Shown here piece after piece: positions 11,936 through 22,230 of a DNA stretch of 64,000 bases. Below the pieces are notes generated by a model, which worked only from the letters and a program-made list of their open reading frames with translations, had not been told where the DNA came from and did not search any database. How positions within the stretch are numbered: position 1 is the stretch's first letter; the number at the start of each line of letters is the position of its first letter. A program made the translations under genes and the position numbers. The stretch comes from Moniliophthora roreri (taxonomy: Eukaryota > Basidiomycota > Agaricomycetes > Agaricales > Marasmiaceae): NCBI GenBank assembly GCA_001466705.2, contig LATX02000230.1, forward strand, positions 230,348-294,347, written 5' to 3'.

Positions 11936-12137
11936 TGCTGAGCTTACTGTTGATATTTCTGTACTGTACACTGACCACTATTTTAAGCATTGCTTCTTGT
12001 TCAACAATGGATTCAGCAGCACCAAAGGTACGTTCATTATCGACCTCTATTCAACTTCAAATTACTGACTGCTCATTGGCTCTCTTCAGATCCATTTCAC
12101 TTGCACTCAAACAAGGGCTATGACAAGCTAGTGAGTC
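11936..12137. repeat. 200-bp repeat shared with 18902-19102
   Basis: The two stretches align almost base for base, from the block ending in the GCATTGCTTCTTGTTC region through ATGGATTCAGCAGCACC to GAGCTAGTGAG, differing mainly by transitions. Similarity stops abruptly at the GTGAG: here the minus-strand XPG-like remnant follows, while at 19102 repeat L continues. A duplication edge or old insertion boundary is likely. Confidence 0.6.
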
Positions 12138-13037
12138 GGTTTTGTCTAGCAAATGTGTGCATACCATAGCCAGAGCTGTCTTGATGCCCAAATTCTCAAT
12201 TCCCTTGTTGTAAATCACCTGCCATGAGAATCACCAGGATGAGGCCAGCTTGGGTAAGAGCCAGGTTGTTATCATTCTCAAGAGTGACACTGGAATATAT
12301 CCAGATGTTGTCACAAACTAGCTTTTTATTTGCTTTCTTTGGTCTAGAGAGTCTTTCAGATACTATTCTCCATGAAATGCAAGTTAAAACTTACTGTTTG
12401 AAGCAAATGAGGTTCCAAAGACCAAGGCATCAGAGTCATCAGTTAGAACACAGTTGATGAGTCCACACATATTTGTTTCTGATAATTCAGCCTCTGCTTC
12501 ACCTGGAGCCTAATAGATGGTTAGTATCATTGAAACAACAAGCTACTATACCCCATGAATATGGAATCTGAAAGCCTGTGTCATAATTTTGGCTTGATCA
12601 TAGAATGTAATGGCTGAGTTGACAACATTCTTTTCTGGTGGTTGATTTGGGCCATCAAACACAAACACCATTTGAATGTCCAGCTTAGCATAGCGACAGA
12701 GCCGGTAGAAAAAAAAGAGTTAAGGGGATCTAATGTCCCATGTAAGCCATTTTGGGCTACAGTGCCCATAATGTGGGCTAAAAAGTTCCTGTACCAGGTT
12801 TTTGAGCCTCCAACAGAATTAAGAATAAAAGCAAAATATGTACCCTGCATCAACACCAAAGATCAAATACCTCAAGCCATGCCAGCTGCACTTAAACCCC
12901 TCATCACTGTTGATTGTCAGATTAAGCAAAGAGCACTGGTCACGACTTGATTCTAAGTGACTCTATTGAGAGCACAATCAGACATGTCTTGACAACAGTC
13001 AAGAACCACTTACCCATTCCCATTTATGAATGCCCAT
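12130..13037 (-). pseudogene. XPG/GEN1-like structure-specific nuclease remnant
   Basis: The minus strand carries, in order, the hallmarks of the XPG (FEN1/GEN1) fold: a start MGIH (13037) before a GTAAGT donor, LRYLIFGVDAG, FVFDGPNQPP, then after a 40-50 nt intron APGEAEAEL, GLINCVLTDDSDALVFG, then LTQAGLILVILMAGD and NKGIENLGIKTALAM. The metal-binding acidic residues (DxG, ExE, DxD, GD) are all still readable. GEN1-like proteins cut branched DNA and are expanded in Agaricomycetes. Decay is clear: a stop follows FCFYS, a roughly 60-bp insert splits the N-terminal region near 12720-12790, and one extra T at the GD site shifts the frame. The C-terminal part is lost or unrecognisable. Confidence 0.72.
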
Positions 13038-13363
13038 AGTGGTGTAGATGTGAAAGTAAAAAAGAAGTACTATAGCTTACTGAGACATTACTGAGATGTT
13101 CCCTTCTTTCTGGACTTTGAACTGAAAGCTGTATATTGGGTCTTAAACAAACTGACTAAGTATTGATAAAGTAGAATTACATGCATGTGTATTAAGAAAT
13201 CAAGAAGTGAGTGGGTATCAACAAGTCTAAGTCTTTGCATGATGATGGCGAAGCTCTTGTATCAATTGCACTGAATGTCATACTTATAAGCAATCCTGTA
13301 TCCCTGGATCATAACAGGACATAGTTTGGCTTCAAAGGTGCCAAGAGAGTCATCCCAGACATA

Positions 13364-13774
13364 TCATATCTCTGTGGAATCCTTGGAGAAATTGATTGGA
13401 GGGGGGCAAGGTATATCTCCTTGCTTGAAATACAGTGCAATCTTGTTGTAAATAGTAACACTTTTGATCCTCCGATTTGCAAACACAATAGCAGTGCCAT
13501 GAGGTTGGCACTCAGTGACGGATTGGGCATTTAATGGAGTAGAAAGGGTTGGTGTCATTGTGGGTCCAGCCAAAACTGGTGTCAGTGTGGATGGTGGAAG
13601 TGGCAATGGTTGTGGTGAAGTGGTTGGTGCCAGAGATGATGAGATATTTGATGACAGAGATGTCGGAGTATTGACATTCCTCTCCAAGTCAGTGCTATGG
13701 TCTGCAATTTCGAGGCCTGTCACTTTAGACACTTGATTGCATAAAACCTCTCCAAGATCCTTCTTGATTGCCAC
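13364..13774 (-). pseudogene. Ser/Thr/Pro-rich open frame, unknown
   Basis: A 136-codon minus-strand frame starts MAIKKDLGEVLCNQVSKV. It has a long Ser/Thr/Pro-rich middle and ends in a basic/hydrophobic part. It lies just upstream (on its strand) of the XPG-like remnant and could be a linker exon of a neighbouring gene. No domain is recognised. It may be the best preserved open frame of the 26-kb segment. Confidence 0.35.
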
Positions 13775-13799
13775 TCAAAGGTTGAGGCTGGCTAGGAGG

Positions 13800-14612
13800 G
13801 ACCTAATGAACTGAAGGACATGGTTAAAAATAGTGATCAAATGTGTCCTTCATAGTTACTTACCTCCATATCATCATCTTGTGATGGTGGTGTCGGCTTT
13901 GTTGGCTGATAGTACTTGGGACACTCCTCATACAAACAATCTGCCTGATAGTGCCTGATGAGCCGACAATTCATAGTACAAAAGAATATAATTCACATAC
14001 ATATCAAAGGACCTGGAGTGCCGAGGCTTTCATCCACTTCTGAGTACCAGACTCTCCACTGACTTTTTCTATGAGTTCAGCACGACATTGCTGGGATTGG
14101 GTGGGTTTCGCCTTCTTGGTGCCATTATGGGGGCCTTGAGAGCCTTTGTGAGAGTGCTTATTTCCGGGCTTATTCCTGTATATTGTCGATGTCATAATGG
14201 CAGTAACTCATTTATCTAGTGTGCAAATCAGACTGATGTTCCACATTTCACAGTTCTCACTTGAACTCGATCAGCTTTGCCAGTGAGTCCTCCTTGTTCA
14301 GTGACGTAGGTAAGTGATAGTTTGGTAAGTTTAAGGGAACCCCTGCCAGACTGCAATACATTAGATTACATTTGGTCAAATTCACCTGCTGAGAACTCAC
14401 AATCTGTACTTGACCAGGTCTCTGCCTTTCTCAAGTGAAGGGAATTCATACTCTTTCTCTGGGTCAATCACCCCTTTTCTTAGCTGCTCCATCTTCCTAA
14501 ACCCAACCCTGAGCCAAGCTACCATCAAAATCTGGAGTCCTGCAGCTAATGCAGTGGAATGTAGAAGAAAGTGCACAGGATAAATGGACATAACACAACC
14601 AGGCAAAGGCAT
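13800..14612 (-). other. Decayed minus-strand sequence between RING-like and S/T/P-rich pieces
   Basis: Short frames at 14004-14195 (basic, Lys/Gln-rich) and 14397-14612 show no recognisable domain. They are collinear with the pieces on either side and might be exons of one decayed gene. Confidence 0.25.
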
Positions 14613-15113
14613 TCATGCAGTAGGGAACAATCTCAACCACCTGAGGGAATTCAGTGACTTGTCAATGCTAAAAGGGTGACCAGCAACTCCTTTAACCTTG
14701 GCATCATGTGTAGCAACAACATCAGATTGCCCAGTGACAATCTTAACCACTCTGTCCAGACAGAAGTTGTGTGCCAGTCTGAACTCAATCTTGGCATGAC
14801 ACATAGCACAGGAATAGGGTGTTTCTGCCTCGCACCACATCAGTGGACATTCCTCACAGAACATATGACCATCTCCATGATCCTACCAGCACCTGTCAGA
14901 AGGATGCAAAAGGAAAACACAAGTCATAGCAACGCACATGAAGGGGTCCCACATAACTTCCTCACATACACCACACTCAAGCTGCCATTGCAAATCAGCC
15001 TGTAGGGAGTGTAAGTCATTCACTGCAATGATACAAGTGAAAGCACTTACCAGAGTTTCCGTCTTCACTTTCAAGGCATCATTTTCCTGAGGATCCAACG
15101 ACAAAGATTGCAT
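14613..15113 (-). pseudogene. RING-type zinc-finger protein remnant
   Basis: A minus-strand start at 15113 (MQSLSLDPQENDALKVK) leads into an intron. The next exon reads LQWQLECGVCEEVMWDPFM, and after a second intron of about 60 nt the frame continues DHGDGHMFCEECPLMWC and YSCAMCHAKIEF. The Cys/His order C-x2-C, C, H-x2-C-x2-C, C-x2-C is that of a RING finger (E3 ubiquitin ligase type). The second splice needs a GTTGCT donor to stay in frame and the C3-H spacing is long, so the domain may be damaged. The frame ends at 14613 after LNSLRWLRLFPTA. Confidence 0.5.
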
Positions 15114-15199
15114 TGATGTGCAAGATACAATTCAGGCCACAGGGGAATGACCACGACCCACCTCCATAATACCTACCACCAAAACTGCCAAAGCCTTGT

Positions 15200-15790
15200 C
15201 GCCTTTAGATAACAAACAGAAGTAGCATAGCCATTGTGTTGCACATTTCAGCTGAGATCTGGGCTGTTCAAGTTACTTGAAAGAACTCTTGATGTCTAGA
15301 GTGTATGTATGCTACTTGCCCTGTGACAATACCCAATATGTTGTGTCTTTGTCGGTCTGTTGCTCACTGGATGTCAATACACCATCTATTTGGACAACAG
15401 CCTGCCATGGAATAGAGCACATATTAGCAAGAGAACCATATGAAAACCAGTAAACAATGTACCTAGATTGTTCATGAGTGCATAGAAGCTCATTTGCTAT
15501 GTTTTTGAGATATGAGCCAGAACAAAGACAACATTGCTTGCCAGACATTGGCACATTGTGTTCTCTGAATCATTATTGGATGACTTTAAGCTGACAGAGT
15601 GCCCTAGAAATGGAACTGGCATTAGCAAAAACACAAAAAGGGATGATAGAGTAATGTACCTGAAATATCCTTTTTGCTGTCCTCTCTTGTTGGAAGACGA
15701 TCTGTTGGTGTCAAGACCAAATTGACTATCTAAAGTCAGTTTCAAGGTGTATATAAGACCTGTTGTTGGTCAAAGTGTTCATTTGTCTAA
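15200..15790 (-). repeat. Cassette repeat, second copy (related to 5771-6689 and 22780-23640)
   Basis: The minus-strand segment LDSQFGLDTNRSSSNKRGQQ followed by a GTACAT donor is the same exon-like unit as at about 6000-6100. A further exon-like piece reads AVVQIDGVLTSSEQQTDKD before GTATTG. Splice-like edges are conserved between copies while stops differ, so the unit was probably coding when it was copied. Confidence 0.5.
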
Positions 15791-16929
15791 GTTAGGAATA
15801 GTGGAAAACTACCCAAAAAGATAACCTCCAAAAGTCTAACTCAGTTGTTGTGCAAGTGTGGATCGATGTGATCAGAGTTACCGCACTTAGAATGCCAACA
15901 AAACTCTTATCTCTCTTATTGAAGTGTTCTACTTCACAGTGTTCACCTCCAGAGGAGTATAGGTGGATTTAAAATGGGTTTATTGGGCAAACACACACAC
16001 AAAACACAAAGAACATGGTGCACAAAGCACAAACACAAGAGCTACAGTCCTGTACAAAGACTCGATAGCCGATATAGTCTGACCCTATGGAGTTCAAGAC
16101 TTCTTCAAGATAACTACAGCACACAGTGTACTGGAAAAGGTTCTAGACCAATTTCTACAAAGAGCTCAGTGCAGGCACACCCCTTGCTAAGACTCTAAGT
16201 GTGTCACAACCTGATACACACACAGGCCACACTCCAAGTGCCCAAGGCTCCTTCTTGGTGTAAAGTCTCTCTTAGAAAAGTGCTATAATGCACTCAAGAT
16301 GTTACTCTTATCTCTTACGATGCAAGTTCGTTATCAGATTTCTATCTCTCTGGAGTCACTCAGAACCAATCTCCAGGGCCTGTAGTGAGGAAGCAAAACT
16401 GGAATGGCACACAAATTTATACACCAAACAAACTCGTCATGTATTCACAATCAGAGGGAGCAGAGTTACTTGCACATGTACAAATATCTAGCTGTCCTTA
16501 TATATGGTCCAAGGAATATATCTACAGAAAATTATAAATAATGTCTGATAATTCAGGAAATGACAAATGAGTGACTGAGATACTAAAAGAGAGATTATTC
16601 AGATGTCACAGAGTCTGGCCACTAGGGTATCCAACCATATCCATGTGGGTATCTACGTTTCCAGGTGTTCTAGATTCTATAATTTGTATTTTCTCTTTTC
16701 TAAGTCAGGTATCTATGAGTGGATGGCTGTATCCATCCCGTCTTTTGACAGCATTTCCCTTTTTCTAGTATCCACACATCAGCAGAGGCCTAGATGCCAA
16801 AGTTTCCAAGGTTGGAACATGCTGTTATTGTTTCTATCTCCTTTGACAATGCATGTGCAGTCTTATTTAGGATTTCTTGCATGTTAGATATTCTTCATAT
16901 GTCTCGTTGTATCTGTCTGTAGGTAGTGG
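15791..16929. other. No gene seen; repetitive-looking sequence
   Basis: There is a CA-rich stretch (about 15990-16040) and LTR-like AT-rich sequence, but no coding domain, no TG...CA pair I could match and no primer-binding site. Confidence 0.3.
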
Positions 16930-17539
16930 ATGTCCTTCAGAAGTGATTTCTGTCTTTCCGAGTGGTCTTTGTACCTAGTTCGCTTATCGTGTATTGTTTA
17001 GCTGCCGGTGAATTCTTTATTAAGAGATCACCTGCTTTGACTCTGATCCATATATTGACTTCAGAGGAGGATCGTTCTATGATTGTTCCTGTTCTAAGTT
17101 GTCTTTCTGTTTTGATGTCTCCTCTAAGTACCTCTGTACTGTTTGACTGCAGCTTGCACTTTGCAGATGTCATAGAAAAGTAAAGTAGAAGTTAAAATCC
17201 CATTGATAGCACTTTTGAGAGCTTGGTTAACTAGCCAATGTGTTCATTGGACTATAGTTAGATTCCCTACAGGTTTTGGGAGTAATCTGCTTTGGATCTG
17301 ATACATAGATAGGTCAGAAAGTACAGCTTAGACACCTCTGTATAGCATATCATATAGCTCTTCGTACTTTCTAAAGTACCACAGCTTCTCTAAGGCAATA
17401 ACTAGCAGACTGGGCTCACTCTAGTCCTTATTACCTGTTATCTCATGTCATATTAAAGTGTTCCAATTCAGAAATAGTGTAAAATAAATAAAAGTGGGTC
17501 TTTTCTAGGTTTGACATATTAGCGCCACATTAGAACTCT
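16930..17539. repeat. Repeat K, copy 1
   Basis: The sequence from about 17013 (GAATTCTTTATTAAGAGATC) to 17530 is repeated at 18290-18795 with scattered transitions. The two copies are in tandem, separated by the CACTA-type element at 17543-18289. No coding content is recognised; an old tandem LTR is possible but unproven. Confidence 0.6.
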
Positions 17540-17542
17540 TTA

Positions 17543-18289
17543 CACTACGTATGAGGTGTTCTTTTAACATGGTTTTCTGATTGAGAAAACACTTAATCTT
17601 CTTGCAAAGAGAATTTTTATAAAACTATATATAAATTCTAAATTTCAATTGTGTCCTCTCAACAAGAATATGCCTGTAGAATACTAAATTTTCAGCAGCA
17701 AAAGATATGGAATTTTCAAATTCTGAGAATTAATAGATAATACAATATATTAGAATAATTTCCATACTGAGAAAACATTAAATTTTCTCTGGTTGAAAAT
17801 GCTCAGAAAATGCTGATAAGATAAGATAAAAATTCCACATTTTCTATTGTGGGAAAGTCAGAGAAAACACTAGGAAAACACTAGGAAAATAGTAGGAAAA
17901 TCATGTGAAAACACTATATCTTAAAGCACTTTTTAAATAGTTTTCATATAGTTTTCCTTTTGTATTTAATATGTTTCCTTTAATATAAAATTCAAAATCT
18001 TATATTTATTTTCTAAATGTTTTCTCACTATTTTATAAGGCAGAAAATTTAGTATATTTGTAATTAGAAAATTAAAGGATAATTCTATAATTTCATTATC
18101 ATAAAATAATAAAAAAACACAGACTCTTCTGGAAATTAAAATCCAGAGTATGCTTGCTGTTTTCAATATGTGATGACAACTTGAAACTAATAGAGTTTTC
18201 TGAGTGTTGTCTGGAAGCAAATATATAGCAGTATTCTGAGTGTATTTCCTTTGTATTAATAGCATAAAAAGAACACCTCGTATGTAGTG
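17543..18289. mobile_element. CACTA-type non-autonomous element, copy A (747 bp)
   Basis: The element starts CACTACGTATGAGGTG and ends with the inverted form CACCTCGTATGTAGTG. It is flanked by the 3-bp duplication TTA (17540-17542 and 18290-18292). CACTA termini with 3-bp target duplications define the CACTA/EnSpm superfamily. The interior is very AT-rich with repeated GAAAAC-type words and has no coding capacity. Copy B at 23658-24405 is nearly identical over its whole length, so both moved fairly recently relative to their surroundings. Confidence 0.85.
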
Positions 18290-18795
18290 TTATTAAGAGA
18301 TCATCGGCTTTGATTCTGATCTGCATATTGAATTCCAATGTCTGATCATTCCGATTGTTCCTTTCCAAGTCATCTCTCTGTTCAGATGTCTTCTCTAAGT
18401 ACCTCTGTACTGTATGACTGCACATTGCACTTTGCAGATGTCATAGAAAAGTGAATAAATTGAAAAATCCCATTGATAGCACTTTGAGAGAGCTCAGTTA
18501 ACTAGCCAACATGTTCATATGGTCATAGTTAGGTTCCCTACAGGTTTCAGGAGTGATCTGCTTCAGATCTAATATATAGATAAGTCAGAATGTACAGCTT
18601 AGACACCTCTGTATAGCATATCATATAGCTCTTTGTACTTTCCAACATACTGTAGCTTCTCTAAGGCAATGACTAGCAGACTGGGCTCACTCTAGTCCTT
18701 ATTACCCATTATCTTGTGTCATATTAAAGTGTTCTGATTCAAAAGTAATGTAAAATAAATAAAATTGGTTCTTTTCTAGGTTTGCCATATTACCA
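18290..18795. repeat. Repeat K, copy 2
   Basis: Tandem copy of 17013-17530. The TTA at its left edge is the target duplication of the CACTA element, and K copy 1 shows the unoccupied form (CTTTATTAAGAG). Confidence 0.6.
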
Positions 18796-18984
18796 TTCTG
18801 CTCAGTAATCAACTTATGCATTGAATTACTGCTGAAGTCTTCCCGTCCAATGGGAGTCAATGGTCAAAATTGCACACGATGGCTTCAACATCCACAAGGT
18901 ACACTGAGCTTACTGTTGGTATTCCCGTACTGTACACTGACCACTATTTTAAGCATTGCTTCCTGTTCAACAATGGATTCAGCA

Positions 18985-20160
18985 GCACCAAAGGTATGTT
19001 CATTATTGACCTCTATTCAACTTCAAATTACTGACTGCTCATTCACTCTTTTCAGATCTGTTTCACTTGCACTCAAACAAGGGCTACGACGAGCTAGTGA
19101 GTATAAATACCATTTCGCTAACCAACTAACTGACATTTTTGATTTCCACTATGTTTTGCAGAAGCCAATGAAGCAGATGGTGTAGAACAAGGAGAACGTG
19201 TGGTGGCAGAGGGATTGCCAGTGTTATGAGAATATTACAGTTTTGTTATCAGTCACCGTTGAGTTGCTTAGCTTGCCACTGACTCTTCCTTTAGGGTTTT
19301 TGGTTTCATGGGTCTGTCAGCTGTTTACTAATACCCTTGCTAGGTGTCATCTTGTGGTTGTTGCAGCTGCATCTTAAATGCTGCAAAATAATCCGGTAAG
19401 TTTTGTTTCAGTATGAGGATTTCAAACTGATATTGATGTATTTGCACTTGATTGATAGGCATATGGTTCATGTTTAAAAGGTGCAGCATTGATTGCAATG
19501 ATCATAAAGCCTACTACAAGCTGGTAAGGAGGTCTTTCATGCTTAGTAATGATGCAGTTGCCTTTGCCATTAGATTCTGGGTTTTCACCTGTACCAAGGA
19601 GTCAAGTACCACAAAGGTCAGTTCACCAATTTGGAAATGCTAGGTATGTGTCAAATGTCTTGTAAATCCATTGATTCATTAACAAATTAACCCATCCTTT
19701 CACTTGCGCAGATTTGGATGTGAAGATGCAAAAGCCACCTCAAGTTGACTTGTTTCCTGCACTCATACACATCAGTGCAGTGTCATAGATGTGTCCTCTG
19801 CTGCTTGCACTCACTGGATGCCGGTGCTTTGTGCCTAGGTTTTTCAGGTCTTAGCTCAAGGTACATATAGTGTTGTTCATCTCTCACATTGACACTGAGT
19901 TGACCTAGAGTATAGACCTTCAGAGCCCTCTTACAATGAGCAACTCAATTGGTACAGGTAGGTGTGTTATTGCATTCCACTCACATTCAGACTCTAATTG
20001 CATTCGTTCAGTGTAGCATTTACAGGCTGCTTACAAGAGGGAAGGAATTGAGAGGCATGTATGATGGATTGAGGTATGTGTTTTCATTTAGTTTCTACAT
20101 GGCCATGATCAGGGCATTGACCCATGATATCTATCTTGTTGAAGCAGGAGGTGAGCAAAG
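18985..20160 (+). pseudogene. Repeat L copy 1: multi-exon decayed gene, unknown family
   Basis: Three exons can be joined in frame on the plus strand: 19459-19523, 19574-19616 and 19712-19788, with introns GTAAGG...ATTAG and GTCAGT...CGCAG. The translation contains KAYYKLILGFHLYQGVKYH and KPPQVDLFPALIHI. L copy 2 (26745-27925) has the same exon and intron edges. Here the last exon stops early at TAG 19786-19788, where copy 2 stays open. I do not recognise the family. Conserved frame plus conserved splice sites in two diverged copies argues for a former real gene. Confidence 0.5.
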
Positions 20161-20975
20161 ATTGCAACCATGAGAGAGATTGATGGAAGAGTGCTGCAAG
20201 TATTAACCCTTGACTTCAAGGTCATGCAAGATGGTCATAATTGCTTGATGCTCATGGATGTTGTCAAGGTTTATAATCAGCGGGCAATAGGCAACATTGA
20301 AGAGGTAGTGGGGAGAGAAGAGTAGAGTCTCTGGATTCTTCTGTGTTGTTCCAAATCTGAAGAGAGAGGTGTGCATTGTATGCCTAAGAGAATTGTCCCA
20401 TCACCTCCATCTACATCTTTCAGGGTCAGCCAGTTGCTCATTCCATGCTGACAAAACATCAGGGTGAATATGGGCAAAGGTGAACAGCCTGAGCCCTGAA
20501 AAAACTCTGAAAAGGGTAGATGTGATTGGCTGTGACAGGGCAGGAAGGTGCTATCAAGCTGACCACTCTACAAGTATTGCTGAGACAATGCAAGGAGGAC
20601 AAAGATAAGGGGAATGGAAGGGAAGAGAAGAAAAGAGAGACTTGAGAGAAGGAGGAGGCAGGAGGAGACCAACTATAGTGCTGAGCAGAAACTCGAGGTT
20701 GACACATTGACATGATGGTGGTCACGAAGAGAGAATTGCCTGTCATGCCATGTGTCAACCCAAAAATGTTGTTCTGCCCCTCACTCTGTGCCTCAGTACA
20801 GCAGAACTCTTGTTTGGCCTGCACAGAGCAGCACACAGTGCTGGGGTGTAGATCAATATTTGTCATGTAGATTAGAGTAGATAGAGTAGAATGGAAATGT
20901 TCTAGCTTGATCAAACATGCACTCATCTGCCCTACAACCTGATTTCTAACCTCCATAGGTCCTTTCTTCTGCTCC
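20161..20975. other. Link between repeats L and M, no gene called
   Basis: A minus-strand frame at 20459-20956 (165 codons) has no recognised domain. Part of the stretch (about 20860-20930) is echoed at 28550-28610, so it belongs to the same repeated unit as L. Confidence 0.35.
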
Positions 20976-22230
20976 TTTGCTTATTCAAATGTACTGACAA
21001 CTTTCTGACAAATAAATGGTCATCCCACACACTTGCCTTCTTAGCTCTAGTCACTGTCAAGCCTGATGTACTATAACATCTTCCTGGCCTGACTCTGTAC
21101 TATGCAGCCCTCCCACACTATCAATCCTACACAGGATGTACTAGATAACTCAACATCTTTTCAGTAGCAGAATTGTTAATATTACAGCACATGTTGTGAG
21201 GGAATGCAAAGTGAATGAATGTTACAACCCCTTTCTATTTATTACATATGCTTCTCTTTTCCTCAGACTTAGTACACCTTTCCAGCTCCCTTTTCCCTCT
21301 CACTCACATGCTTCCCCTTCCATCAGACATTTACACTATTCCAGTTCCCCTTTCCTTCTACATTGTCTCACACATATGCCAACAATATCACTATATATTA
21401 CCAATTGCCAGACTTGTCGCTATATACTTATGTAGTAATACTACAATTGGTTGTAACTATTTAAGCACTCAAGCAGAGACTTAAGTCTCCAGCTTGACCT
21501 AGTTAATCTATTAGCTTGTGTCTAGAAAGCAATGGCAAAGGAACTCTGAACTTCAACAACCATTGAATGAACTCAAACTTGACTAAGTGAACCCAACACT
21601 CATCCACCAAGTGTAGAAAGCTCATTGCCACACAAGCAATGTAACAATGAATGTATTGTAGGGGAGAGTACGTTGTACAAGGATTGGGACACAAGTTCTG
21701 CTTGCAATGAGTAGAAGAGAGACTTTGCAGGCACCTTCTCAGTAGGCCTGACATCCTCCTCCTCCTCATCATGCTCATGCTCATCACCCATGATCCTCTC
21801 CTTCTTCTAAGCCTGGTGACAGCAGCAAAGAACCTCAATGCTCGAAAGTCCAATCATCTTCTGCACCAGTTCATTACCACTAGCCACAGGCATATTCCCC
21901 ATCCTTGGACACAACCAGCAAGGTGAACCTGAGATCCAGATTCATATGTTCACTTTGGGATTTCCATCTAGCTGAGGTAGATGTTGGTGTGGGGTTAGAG
22001 TCATTTCTATAACCCCAAGTGGACTTGCTACTCACCTGGCAACATGACCTTCCTTGACCTGTTCCTGAACTGGCTGTTCTCTGCATATTTCAGGTGGTCA
22101 ATCAGCAAACATTGAGCTGGCCACACTTGGTCTTATCACTGATGGGTGCAAGTGCAAGTGAGTGAGGCATCAAAGACATTGACTGTGGATGCATTTTGGT
22201 CATTGTTCAGTGCTTGATGTTCACATCATC
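20976..22230. repeat. Repeat M, copy 2 (interrupted by solo LTR)
   Basis: Matches 4963-5770 apart from the 427-bp solo LTR at 21220-21646 and one 5-bp duplicate. Confidence 0.6.
21220..21646. mobile_element. Solo LTR of a Ty3/gypsy element (427 bp)
   Basis: Begins TGTTACAACCCC and ends CAATGTAACA, flanked by the 5-bp duplication ATGAA (21215-21219 and 21647-21651). The unoccupied site is preserved in repeat M copy 1 near 5200. It is related to, but clearly diverged from, the 436-bp LTRs of the chromovirus at 30634. It shares the TATTTAAG ... CAGCTTGACCT core, so the same promoter and self-priming arrangement is likely. Recombination between two LTRs probably removed the internal part. Confidence 0.85.

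Noticed and set aside
18985..20160. Assigning repeat L to KDZ or Plavaka transposases
   Set aside because: None of the diagnostic motifs of those families appears in the spliced translation.
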